From Chryseobacterium defluvii (lineage in GTDB: Bacteria > Bacteroidota > Bacteroidia > Flavobacteriales > Weeksellaceae), in assembly GCF_014204415.1 (NCBI RefSeq), contig NZ_JACHLE010000001.1:1550001-1614000 (forward strand): a DNA stretch of 64,000 nucleotides, in the 5' to 3' direction. Below, in pieces: positions 16,364-24,458 of this stretch. The notes under the pieces were generated by a model that ran no database searches, was not told where the DNA came from, and worked only from the letters and a program-made list of their open reading frames with translations. A program made the position numbers and the translations under genes. Positions within the stretch are counted from its first letter, which is position 1; every line of letters starts with the position of its first letter.

Positions 16364-17101
16364 TTATTTAAAATATTCTACAGTATAAGGGTAATCACCT
16401 GAAGGAAGTACTACAGAAATATTAGGAGATCCCGTAATCAAGGCTCCGGTTGCAGTATCATATGAATATACAGTTGTAGAATACACACCGCTACCATTAG
16501 GATTAAAGATCGTCACCCGATATAACCCGTCAGTAGCCGTATTAGGAATAGTAATAGGTCCATCAGGATTATATGAAATAGGAGATGTACTTGTTCCGTT
16601 TGTTTGGAAATTACCTTTTCTAGCATATACCTGAGCTCCAGCAACTGAAATATTGGTAACAGTCTCTGTAGTTTTTATATCTACTGTAGATGAGGCTCCT
16701 AATGGCATCCACACCCCGTCAGCTACACTTAAAGTAGATGACCCGGTAGGGTTATAAAAATAGTAAAAACCAGGTTCTAAGTTCGCTGTTTGAGTATTCA
16801 ACGCAGGGTCAGCTGTGGTACCTGTTCCAGTATTATATACAATCATTCCATTGAATGCATTGGAAAATGATATAGGCGAAATTCCATCAGTCTTAAACTG
16901 AAACTGTGCTAAATCTGTTTCCGGAAAAACCAAACCTTTGGATTCTGAAGGTCCCCAACCATTGCCAGCAGAGTAAGGAGAAGCATCCAAAAATGCATTC
17001 TCACCTGTTATAATCTCTTGAGGAACAGAAGGAATGTTAATTTGTGCATGAACAGAAGTTGCTGACAAACCAACTATAAGGGAAAATAAAATCTTTTTCA
17101 T
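16364..17101 (-). CDS. Secreted protein of unknown function, second of a tandem pair
   Basis: The 245-residue protein starts at the ATG at 17101, which gives a clean signal peptide (MKKILFSLIVGLSATSVHAQ); the longer frame would overlap the neighbour. The mature part is rich in Thr, Ser, Gly, Asn and Pro. The middle carries the pattern NG..V...GTGT, then PGFYYFYN, then W.PLG..S, which is also present in the protein encoded just upstream. The C-terminal half (about 135-245) looks like a beta-sandwich (YRVTIFNPNGSGVYSTTVYSYD). No T9SS sorting domain is obvious. I do not recognise a named family. It is probably cotranscribed with 17137, since the gap is 35 bases. Confidence 0.7.
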   Translation of the reverse strand: MKKILFSLIVGLSATSVHAQINIPSVPQEIITGENAFLDASPYSAGNGWGPSESKGLVFPETDLAQFQFKTDGISPISFSNAFNGMIVYNTGTGTTADPALNTQTANLEPGFYYFYNPTGSSTLSVADGVWMPLGASSTVDIKTTETVTNISVAGAQVYARKGNFQTNGTSTSPISYNPDGPITIPNTATDGLYRVTIFNPNGSGVYSTTVYSYDTATGALITGSPNISVVLPSGDYPYTVEYFK

Positions 17102-17136
17102 ATATTCATTTATTTTTTTTATTATTAAATTAAATT

Positions 17137-17913
17137 TTAATTGTATCCTCCAATTATCTGCCAAACTGATCCATCACTTACCATCAGTAATCCTCTACCT
17201 CCTTGTATTGTAGCTACATTCAAAGGTCTGAATGCAACATTACCAGCACCTGTAACAAAAGTTCTGGTACCTCCTGTCTGATTTGTCAAAGAAATTACTC
17301 TTCCTGAATTAGTCGTAGCATCCGGTAAGGAAATGTTATTTGTAGTTCCGGTTAATACAATATTATAATCATTAGCCTGCCATGTGCCTGCTACCAAATC
17401 ACCAACTACAGAACGAGTCTTAGAGTATACAGCCCCCTGAGTTTCAAAGGTACCGTTAATAATAGTTCTGGCCGTACCTGTAGTAAAAGTCAGATTATTA
17501 TTTGCCTGATCAACTGTTCTTACACTTGTTAAAGTACCGTTTCCGGTATAGATACTAGTATCAGTGGCAGATCCACCACCTACGGGAACCCATCTGGTAG
17601 TACCGCTGTTATAGTAATAAAATCCTGTACCTGTAACATTTTCTGTTCGGGTACCTGCCGTACCGGTTCCGCTAAGAACGAATACCAAAGCTCCGTTTTG
17701 TTCAGCATTATATGCACTATTCTTGGCACCCAATTCTGCAGCAGTCATTCTAGGAACTAAAACCGCATCCGGCATACCAGGATCTGCATTGTTTGCAACG
17801 ACATCTAATGTAGCGGCCGGTGTAGTTGTATTAATACCCACACCTCTCTGCTGGGCATGAGAAAGCGCCGTGAAGGAAACGAGCATAGTCGCTGTGAATA
17901 AAAATTTTTTCAT
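17137..17913 (-). CDS. Secreted protein of unknown function, first of a tandem pair
   Basis: The 258-residue protein has a signal peptide (MKKFLFTATMLVSFTALSHAQ). GVGINTTTPAATLDVVA follows, a segment often seen at the N terminus of Bacteroidota surface and fibre-like proteins. Then come VLVPRMTAAE and the module NGALVFVLSGTGT to GFYYYNSGTTRWVPVGGGS shared with the neighbour. The C-terminal part (about 140-258) is Thr/Asn-rich and probably beta-structured, ending GRGLLMVSDGSVWQIIGGYN. No enzymatic motif is visible. It is likely an exported structural or adhesive protein; this is an inference from composition. Confidence 0.7.
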   Translation of the reverse strand: MKKFLFTATMLVSFTALSHAQQRGVGINTTTPAATLDVVANNADPGMPDAVLVPRMTAAELGAKNSAYNAEQNGALVFVLSGTGTAGTRTENVTGTGFYYYNSGTTRWVPVGGGSATDTSIYTGNGTLTSVRTVDQANNNLTFTTGTARTIINGTFETQGAVYSKTRSVVGDLVAGTWQANDYNIVLTGTTNNISLPDATTNSGRVISLTNQTGGTRTFVTGAGNVAFRPLNVATIQGGRGLLMVSDGSVWQIIGGYN

Positions 17914-18287
17914 AAGTTTTTAAAATAGATTTTTTTTAATTACATTTTCATCAATAATTTTCTTTCATCAGGCTGGGTGTTTTATCCCAACTTGTGCTTT
18001 CAAACATTATCCAAAATTTAATTATTTAACCAATACTGTTTATTTAAGTAACTGATTTTTAACAATGCTTTTTAGATAAATACACATTTATATTGCAAAT
18101 TTAAGATATAATTTTCAAAAATATGCTTTTAAAATAAAAAAAATACATATATTTTTACAGTGAAATATTCAAAATTCTGATTATCAACGATTTAAATAAA
18201 TTTATAGTGTATTAATTTTTTATTAAAAAAATATGAGTTATTCCTTTAATAGTTATTGAAAAAAAATTCAAATTAATTTTTATCTGA
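17914..18287. other. AT-rich spacer between rimO and the secreted protein pair
   Basis: These 374 bases are strongly AT-rich with no credible reading frame. The only signal noted is TAAATTTG on the minus strand at 18096-18103, which could be a distant promoter of the pair with a leader of about 180 bases. No terminator hairpin for rimO was recognised. Confidence 0.4.
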
Positions 18288-19589
18288 TTAAAGAAGTACA
18301 CCATAAAGATCAAATTCTTCTGCAGAAGTGATCTTTACATCCGCAAATTCCCCAATTGAGATATAGGTATCATCAGCCGGGACCAAAACCGTATTATCTA
18401 CATCCGGCGAATCATATTCTGTTCTTCCGATAAAATAATTACCTTCTTTTCTATCAAAAATACATTTGTACACTTTGCCCACTTTCTTCTGGTTTTTCTC
18501 CCACGAGATCTGAGACTGCAGTTCCATGATCTCTTCTACCCTGGCTTCTTTTACTTCCTGAGGAATATTATCTTCCAGTACATAGGCCGAAGTATTTTCT
18601 TCATGAGAATAGGTAAAGCATCCGAGCCTGTCAAACTTCTGCTCTTTTACCCAGTCTTTCAGTTCGTGAAATCTTTCTTCGGTCTCACCCGGATATCCTA
18701 CTATTAAGGTAGTCCTGATGGCCATATCCGGAACTTTCTCCCTGAATTTTGCCAGAAGGGCGTCTGTTTTCTCATGGGAGGTCCCTCTTTTCATTGATTT
18801 CAGTAATTCGGAATTGATATGCTGAAGAGGGATATCTATATAGTTGCAAACTTTAGGTTCTTCCCGGATAATATCCAGTACATCTTCCGGAAATCCGCTT
18901 GGGAAAGCATAGTGAAGACGAATCCATTCAATTCCTTCTACCTTAACGAGCTCTTTCAGCAAATCTCCGAGTGCCCGTTTTTTGTAGATATCCAATCCGT
19001 AATACGTAAGGTCCTGAGCGATCAGGATCAGTTCTTTGGTTCCTGCTTTTGCCAGCTTTTGGGTTTCGGTAACCAATTTCTCTATCGGGGTAGAAACATG
19101 CCCGCCTCTCATTAAAGGGATTGCGCAGAAAGAACACGGCCTGTCGCAGCCTTCGGATATTTTCAGGTAAGCATAATGCTTGGGGGTTGTGGTTAATCTT
19201 TCTCCTACAAGCTCGTGCTTGTAATCCGCTCCAAGATGCTTTAAGAGGATCGGAAGGTCCCTTGTTCCGAAATATTGGTCTACATCGGGAATTTCCTTTA
19301 TCAGATCCGGCTTGTATCTTTCGGAAAGACATCCTGTAACAAAAACTTTTTCTACCTCTCCCCTGCTTTTGGCTTCAACATAGTCAAGAATGGTATTAAT
19401 GGATTCTTCTTTGGCATTATCTATAAATCCACAGGTGTTAATTACTACTATATCGCCTCTGTCTTCGTGCACCACTTCCTTACCATTCGCTTTAAGCTGG
19501 CCCATCAGAACTTCCGAATCATATACATTTTTGGAGCAGCCAAGTGTTACGATATTTATTTTTTTCTTCCCTGTAGACTTTGTACGCAT
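18288..19589 (-). CDS. rimO: Ribosomal protein uS12 methylthiotransferase
   Basis: The 433-residue protein has the three domains of RimO: the N-terminal UPF0004 domain (INIVTLGCSKNVYDSEVLMGQL), the radical SAM domain with the 4Fe-4S motif CDRPCSFC followed by AIPLMRGGHVSTP, and a C-terminal TRAM domain (VGKVYKCIFDRKEGNYFIGR). It adds a methylthio group to a conserved Asp of ribosomal protein S12. The ATG at 19589 is used because the longer frame begins with a TTG inside the promoter motif. It appears monocistronic. Confidence 0.93.
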   Translation of the reverse strand: MRTKSTGKKKINIVTLGCSKNVYDSEVLMGQLKANGKEVVHEDRGDIVVINTCGFIDNAKEESINTILDYVEAKSRGEVEKVFVTGCLSERYKPDLIKEIPDVDQYFGTRDLPILLKHLGADYKHELVGERLTTTPKHYAYLKISEGCDRPCSFCAIPLMRGGHVSTPIEKLVTETQKLAKAGTKELILIAQDLTYYGLDIYKKRALGDLLKELVKVEGIEWIRLHYAFPSGFPEDVLDIIREEPKVCNYIDIPLQHINSELLKSMKRGTSHEKTDALLAKFREKVPDMAIRTTLIVGYPGETEERFHELKDWVKEQKFDRLGCFTYSHEENTSAYVLEDNIPQEVKEARVEEIMELQSQISWEKNQKKVGKVYKCIFDRKEGNYFIGRTEYDSPDVDNTVLVPADDTYISIGEFADVKITSAEEFDLYGVLL

Positions 19590-19608
19590 CTTTTTGATTT
19601 TGAGTCTG

Positions 19609-19616
19609 CAAAGATA
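19609..19616 (-). promoter_or_regulatory. Promoter -7 element of rimO
   Basis: The minus strand reads TATCTTTG, an exact TAnnTTTG match, 20 bases upstream of the rimO ATG. No -33 TTG was found at standard spacing. Confidence 0.55.
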
Positions 19617-19639
19617 CAAAATATTGAAGAGTAAGGGTT

Positions 19640-19672
19640 AAAAAAATAAAAACCACCTAATCAAGTGGTTTT
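19640..19672 (-). terminator. Terminator at the 3' end of the polysaccharide locus
   Basis: AAAACCAC (19649-19656) is the inverse of GTGGTTTT (19665-19672). The minus strand continues into a T-rich run, 12 bases after the rfbC stop codon. Confidence 0.8.
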
Positions 19673-19683
19673 CAAAAATATAT

Positions 19684-20229
19684 TTAAAAGTTCTTTTCTT
19701 TAAAGCCTGGAGCAGTCTGGTCCTTATCTGATAAGATCATGTCCTCTTCTTTTACTTTCCAGTCTATATTGAGTTCAGGATCATTGAATTTCACACTTCC
19801 TTCGGATTCCTTATTATAGAAGTTATCACATTTATAGGCAAACACAGCAGTTTCACTCAACACCGAAAAACCATGCCCGAAACCTCTCGGTATATACAAC
19901 TGAAGTTTATTTTCACCGGTAAGCTCAAGTCCGAACCATTGTCCAAAAGTAGGTGAATCTTCTCTCAGATCAACGGCAACATCCCAGACTTTTCCCTCAA
20001 GGCAGGAAACCAGTTTGGCTTGGGCTTGCTCTCCCTTCTGCAAATGCAGCCCTCTTAAAACACCAAAAGATGATTTTGAAATATTATCCTGTACGAAATG
20101 GCCATTCAGCCCTGTAAGTTCTTCAAATTTTTTCTCATTAAATTTTTCGTAAAAATAACCTCTGTCGTCCTCAAAAATTGAAGGTTCTATAATATAACAG
20201 TCTTTAAGCGGGGTTTCTTTGATCTTCAT
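19684..20229 (-). CDS. rfbC: dTDP-4-dehydrorhamnose 3,5-epimerase
   Basis: The 181-residue protein is the standard RmlC length with the conserved cupin motifs: DDRGYFYEKFN, GVLRGLHLQKG with the catalytic His, GKVWDVAVDLREDSPTFGQW, YIPRGFGHGFSVL, and NDPELNIDW with the terminal LSDKDQTAPGF. It epimerises dTDP-4-keto-6-deoxyglucose on the way to dTDP-L-rhamnose. No rmlA, rmlB or rmlD is present in the window. It is the last gene of the glycan locus, directly before a terminator, so the partners must be encoded elsewhere. Confidence 0.92.
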   Translation of the reverse strand: MKIKETPLKDCYIIEPSIFEDDRGYFYEKFNEKKFEELTGLNGHFVQDNISKSSFGVLRGLHLQKGEQAQAKLVSCLEGKVWDVAVDLREDSPTFGQWFGLELTGENKLQLYIPRGFGHGFSVLSETAVFAYKCDNFYNKESEGSVKFNDPELNIDWKVKEEDMILSDKDQTAPGFKEKNF

Positions 20230-20255
20230 AGTTTAAAATTTCTCAGATATTATAG

Positions 20256-21218
20256 TTACAGGCCATACTGTTTTTTTAAGCTCCATTTTAATCCCAGATA
20301 GACTCCTCCGGCAGGGATAAAGATAATCAATATAAGCATCCAGAGCGGAAGTTCTGAACAGATCAGAAAAATATTGATAATGGACTGGAAGAAGGCGTAC
20401 ATAAAACTTATTACCAGATGTGAAACTTTCTTCTCATTGGCAAAAAGCTGATACAAGTGTCTTCTATGAGCCTCAAAAATATTTTCCCGGAGTATTATTC
20501 TTTCAATGATTGTAAGGACCACTTCCATACCATAAATAGATAATAATAAAATATATTTGTAATCCTGGGTTTTCATAATTAATAAAGTAATAAGGGCTAT
20601 TACCCAAAAAGCAATTCCCATGCTTCCTACATCTCCTGCAAAACATTTTGCTTTCTTTCTGAAATTAAAAAACAAAAATACCAGGCAGGCCAGAAGAGGA
20701 TAAATGATGAAGGCTTCATCAGTAAACATTATTACTTCTTTATTGATATATAATAATGAAGAGAGCGTAACCAGACTGTACAGCCCGGTCATCCCATTAA
20801 TGCCATCCATAAAGTTATATGCATTGAGCGTTCCGATGATCAGTACAAACATAACAGGCCATACCCAAAAAGGCATCAGATTAAAAGCATCCGTAAAGTA
20901 CAGTAACAGGATTACCGATACAAAATGAACAGACAGCCTTATCTTATTAGACAGGTTTCTGATATCATCTATAAAACTAATGGCACAAATAGCCAGCAGA
21001 CCCAATCCAAAAGGCCAGTAATGGTCCACCGCATCCCTAACATGAAATAAGCAGAAAACAATAAATGCGATGGGAAAAATAATTCCCCCACCCCTTAAGG
21101 TGATCTGGGTATGAGCACTTCTGTGATTGGGCCTATCAATAATATTATATTTATCGGCAACCCTGAAATACAATACTATTGAAATGAATAAAATAATTAT
21201 TACCGCTATATATTCCAT
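20256..21218 (-). CDS. Polyprenyl-phosphate sugar-1-phosphate transferase (WecA/WbpL-like, MraY superfamily)
   Basis: The 320-residue integral membrane protein has about ten hydrophobic helices and the superfamily motifs: RPNHRSAHTQITLRGGGI, the Mg-binding FIDDIRNLSNKIR, NAYNFMDGINGMTG and the HRRHLYQLF loop. These enzymes transfer a HexNAc-1-phosphate to undecaprenyl phosphate to start a glycan. The HRRHLYQ loop and the reductase gene next door match the WbpV/WbjF-WbpL arrangement of Pseudomonas aeruginosa O5/O11, where D-FucNAc or D-QuiNAc phosphate is transferred. The sugar here is therefore an inference from context. Confidence 0.85.
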   Translation of the reverse strand: MEYIAVIIILFISIVLYFRVADKYNIIDRPNHRSAHTQITLRGGGIIFPIAFIVFCLFHVRDAVDHYWPFGLGLLAICAISFIDDIRNLSNKIRLSVHFVSVILLLYFTDAFNLMPFWVWPVMFVLIIGTLNAYNFMDGINGMTGLYSLVTLSSLLYINKEVIMFTDEAFIIYPLLACLVFLFFNFRKKAKCFAGDVGSMGIAFWVIALITLLIMKTQDYKYILLLSIYGMEVVLTIIERIILRENIFEAHRRHLYQLFANEKKVSHLVISFMYAFFQSIINIFLICSELPLWMLILIIFIPAGGVYLGLKWSLKKQYGL

Positions 21219-22114
21219 TATCTAGACTGAAAGCTTTTAATAGTTTTCATTAATCCTTCTTTTGCTGATATAGGAAGTTTTTGTATACCCAATCCGTTTT
21301 TGATCTTTTTATTAGAAACCATATAGCTTTCCGTGAGTTTTTTTAATCTTTCCGAATTCAAAGGCAATTTAATCTTATCTCCTGTTCTGGCTGCAAAAGT
21401 GATCAACCCGGAAGATATTTTCCACAATTTACTTTTTTTACCGGAAGCTTCCCCGATTATTTTAATCAGCTCATTGGTAGAAATAAATTCATCATCCGCA
21501 AAATTATAAATTCCGGATCGAATATCTTTATTTTTAAGGATCTCCGATATTAAAAAATTAAGATTATCTATACTTAAAAACGAACGTTTGTTCTCGAATG
21601 AGGCAAGAGGCCAGGGAAGACCTTTTTCCACCACTTTATAGAGAAGGTTCAGGTTTCCTTTGTTTCCCGGCCCATGGATCATACAGGGACGGATAATGAA
21701 AAGCCTTTTACCACCAGGAAGGGGTTTTGACAGCAAATATTGTTCTGCCAGCAACTTCGATTTCCCATAAGGGGTCTGAGGATCAGATGAATGTTCTTCA
21801 TCCAAAACTCCCTCCACGGAATCCGCAGCAGCTTTTACACTGCTAAAGTATATAAAATCTTCAGTTTCGGAATCCAGGAATTCATCAAATAATTTTTTGG
21901 TCAGATCTGTATTCACCGCAAAATATTCTTCTTCAGCCGAAGTATTCGCTGTATCGTGAGCTTTACCTGCAAGATGAATAACTGCATCTGCCTTTCTATT
22001 TAATTCCCAGTTTTTTCTTAAGGAAAGGCTTTCTATATGATGCCCCTCACTTTTCAGATGCCCGGAAAGATTGCTTCCTACAAATCCTGAAGCCCCGGTA
22101 ATTACAATATTCAT
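21218..22114 (-). CDS. NAD-dependent nucleotide-sugar epimerase/reductase (WbpV/WbjF-like)
   Basis: The 298-residue extended SDR has the dinucleotide motif ITGASGFVGSNL and the catalytic YGKSK (with the SSVKA serine segment). It shares one base with the initiating transferase gene downstream and four with the glycosyltransferase upstream. In P. aeruginosa the corresponding protein reduces the UDP-4-keto-6-deoxy-HexNAc made by WbpM to UDP-D-FucNAc or UDP-D-QuiNAc. The assignment rests on family and gene order; the stereochemistry cannot be read. Confidence 0.75.
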   Translation of the reverse strand: MNIVITGASGFVGSNLSGHLKSEGHHIESLSLRKNWELNRKADAVIHLAGKAHDTANTSAEEEYFAVNTDLTKKLFDEFLDSETEDFIYFSSVKAAADSVEGVLDEEHSSDPQTPYGKSKLLAEQYLLSKPLPGGKRLFIIRPCMIHGPGNKGNLNLLYKVVEKGLPWPLASFENKRSFLSIDNLNFLISEILKNKDIRSGIYNFADDEFISTNELIKIIGEASGKKSKLWKISSGLITFAARTGDKIKLPLNSERLKKLTESYMVSNKKIKNGLGIQKLPISAKEGLMKTIKSFQSR

Positions 22115-23319
22115 TTTTGAGCAATTATTTTTTCAAGATTGGAGATGCATTCCTCCATTTTATAGTGTTTTTCATAGAATTTTTTCCCATTCATCCCCAT
22201 AGTTTCCAGTTCTTCCATGCTTTTAAAGAAGGCATTCTCTATTTCCTGAGCCAGTTTTTCACTATTGCCCGCAGGAACTGCAAACCCGCATTTTGCTTCT
22301 TTTATATTTTCGGCCCCTTCACCATTTAGCATAGCCATGATAGGCTTGCCGGAGCTCATATAGGCCTGAACTTTTGCGGGTACGGTAAGGTTGAAGATGG
22401 GATCGTCTTTGAGACTTACCAATAATATATCAGCCACATTAAAGAAGGATGCCATTGCCTCTACCGGGAATCGTCCTACGGTATATACGGTGTCTTCGAG
22501 ATTATTCTCTTTAATGAAGTTCTGAACATAAGACATTTTTCTTCCGTCACCCACCAGAATGAATTGGATATCTTTATTGGATTTAAGTTTCAAAGCTGCC
22601 TCCATAATGCTTTCCATATCCTGTGCCTCACCTATATTTCCTGCAAACATCACTTTAAAACCTTCCGGGAGTTCCGGGACAGGAAAGTTCAGGTCACCCG
22701 ATGAGATCGTGTCTTCTGCCCAATTAGGAAAATATTCAATTTTATGATCAAAATCTCCTTTTTCTACAATTGATTTTCTAAAACCTTTTGAGGTAATAAG
22801 AATTTTTTCAGATTCTTTATAAAATTTCTGAACCATTTTAGTGAAAAAATTCAAAACGAATTTATTCTTTACTCCGCCTGCAATTTCAAGGCTTTCCGGC
22901 CACAGATCCATGACCCAGAAATAAATCGGGGTTTTATGTATTTTCTTTACGGCCAAAGCCGGATAGAACTGGGTAATCGGAGACGGTTCATGAACGATCA
23001 CCGCATCAAATTTTTTACGTACAGATAAAGTCCGTGCTTTTAATGAAGCAAAAAAGGCCCAACTGAAATAGTTAAGGAAAAGTCTTACTCCCCCACCCTT
23101 ACCTCTGGGCAGGAGAAGGGCTCTTATAATTTCAACTCCTTCAATGACCTGGTTCCTGTTTTTGGAAAAACTGTAGCCTTCATATATTTTTCCTTCGGGA
23201 TAATTGGGAATCCCTGTTAAAACAGTAACCTCATGGCCTCTTTTTTTAAGTTCAAAGGCCATATCATTGCTCTTGAAATTTTCAGGATAAAAATATTGAG
23301 TTACAATGAGTATTTTCAT
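22111..23319 (-). CDS. wbuB: Glycosyltransferase family 4 (WbuB/WbjE-like, probable L-FucNAc transferase)
   Basis: The 402-residue GT-B protein opens with VTQYFYPENFKSND and GHEVTVLTGIPNYPEGKIYEGY, typical of WbuB/WbjE. The C-terminal GT4 region has VMFAGNIGEAQDME and the donor-binding stretch ADILLVSLKDDP. WbuB/WbjE follow fnlC in the E. coli O26 and P. aeruginosa O11 loci and are assigned as L-FucNAc transferases; the same order occurs here. It would act at the cytoplasmic face of the inner membrane on the lipid-linked first sugar. Confidence 0.82.
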   Translation of the reverse strand: MKILIVTQYFYPENFKSNDMAFELKKRGHEVTVLTGIPNYPEGKIYEGYSFSKNRNQVIEGVEIIRALLLPRGKGGGVRLFLNYFSWAFFASLKARTLSVRKKFDAVIVHEPSPITQFYPALAVKKIHKTPIYFWVMDLWPESLEIAGGVKNKFVLNFFTKMVQKFYKESEKILITSKGFRKSIVEKGDFDHKIEYFPNWAEDTISSGDLNFPVPELPEGFKVMFAGNIGEAQDMESIMEAALKLKSNKDIQFILVGDGRKMSYVQNFIKENNLEDTVYTVGRFPVEAMASFFNVADILLVSLKDDPIFNLTVPAKVQAYMSSGKPIMAMLNGEGAENIKEAKCGFAVPAGNSEKLAQEIENAFFKSMEELETMGMNGKKFYEKHYKMEECISNLEKIIAQK

Positions 23320-24458
23320 TACTTCTTACTCCAAACTACTCTGTTAATATAATCCGTATAACTCAGGATGATCCTTACCATTTTTTCGGAAACATTGGGC
23401 ATTGAATAATCTGCTACCGGCCTGTAATTTCGTTCTTCTTTTCCCGTTTTCTGCTGCTGAAGCTGAACCAGACCCTGTAAAATTCTTTCAGGTGACAGAC
23501 CTACCATCATTACGGAAGCTTCTTCCATAGATTCCGGTCTTTCGTGAGCTTCCCTGATATTAAGCGCCCTGAAATTAAGAATAGAAGATTCTTCAGAAAT
23601 AGTCCCTGAATCGGACAAAACTGCATAGCTTCTCATCTGTAAGGCATTATAGTCATGAAAACCAAGGGGTTTAAGGAACTGGATCTCCGGCCTTACTTCC
23701 ACCTTCATTTTATCGATCATATTCCTTGTTCTAGGGTGAGTGGAAACAATGATCGGGTATCCGAATTTCTCAGCAATGGCATTAAGGCTGTCTATCAATC
23801 CTCTAAAGTTCTTCTCAGAGTTAATATTTTCTTCTCTGTGGGAAGAAACTACAAAATATTTTCCTTCTTCCAGATTCAACCTTTGTAATACGTCTGAACT
23901 TTCGATCTGAGGTAAGTAATGAGTCAGCACTTCAAACATCGGAGAACCGGTTTTAATGATCCTGTCGGCAGGAAGGCCTTCTCTCAGCAGGTATTCGCGG
24001 GCAATGCTTGAATAGGTTAAGTTCACATCTGCCACATGGTCTACAATTTTCCTGTTGGTTTCTTCGGGAACACGCTGATCGAAGCATCTGTTTCCGGCCT
24101 CCATATGGAAAATAGGAATTTGTTTTTTCTTGGCAGGAATTGCACATAAGCAGGAATTCGTATCTCCTAAAACCAAAAAGGCATCCGGTTTTAATTCTTC
24201 CAAAAGAGGGTCTATTTTTATTAATATATTTCCAACAGTTTCTGTAGCCGTTTTTCCGGCTGCTTCCAGAAAATGATCCGGCTTACGCAGACCTAAATCT
24301 TCAAAAAAGATCTGGTTAAGCTCATAATCATAATTCTGTCCTGTATGTACAATGATATGCTCTACCGCTTCGGAAGCATCCAAAGCAGATAATACTCTTG
24401 ATAATCTAATGATCTCCGGCCGTGTTCCCACGACTGTCATTACTTTTAATTTTTTCAT
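23319..24458 (-). CDS. fnlC: UDP-N-acetylglucosamine 2-epimerase family, FnlC/WbjD type (UDP-L-FucNAc formation)
   Basis: The 379-residue non-hydrolysing 2-epimerase has the motifs VGTRPEIIRLSRV, VHTGQNYDYELNQIFFEDL, LGDTNSCL, HMEAGNRCFD with the catalytic acidic residues, SSHREENI and SDSGTISEES. Together with FnlA and FnlB encoded upstream it should perform the last step to UDP-L-FucNAc. The ATG at 24458 overlaps the end of the polymerase gene by 53 bases; an internal ATG at 24440 is possible. The FnlC assignment relies on the neighbouring fnlA and fnlB. Confidence 0.88.
   Translation of the reverse strand: MKKLKVMTVVGTRPEIIRLSRVLSALDASEAVEHIIVHTGQNYDYELNQIFFEDLGLRKPDHFLEAAGKTATETVGNILIKIDPLLEELKPDAFLVLGDTNSCLCAIPAKKKQIPIFHMEAGNRCFDQRVPEETNRKIVDHVADVNLTYSSIAREYLLREGLPADRIIKTGSPMFEVLTHYLPQIESSDVLQRLNLEEGKYFVVSSHREENINSEKNFRGLIDSLNAIAEKFGYPIIVSTHPRTRNMIDKMKVEVRPEIQFLKPLGFHDYNALQMRSYAVLSDSGTISEESSILNFRALNIREAHERPESMEEASVMMVGLSPERILQGLVQLQQQKTGKEERNYRPVADYSMPNVSEKMVRIILSYTDYINRVVWSKK

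Noticed and set aside
16601..17900. Phage tail-fibre genes, suggested by GVGINTTTPAATLDV
   Set aside because: Both proteins have Sec signal peptides and no other phage gene is present, so an exported surface role is more likely.
18096..18103. Promoter for the secreted protein pair (TAAATTTG on the minus strand)
   Set aside because: It would leave a leader of about 180 bases and has no -33 element, so it is mentioned only in the spacer entry.
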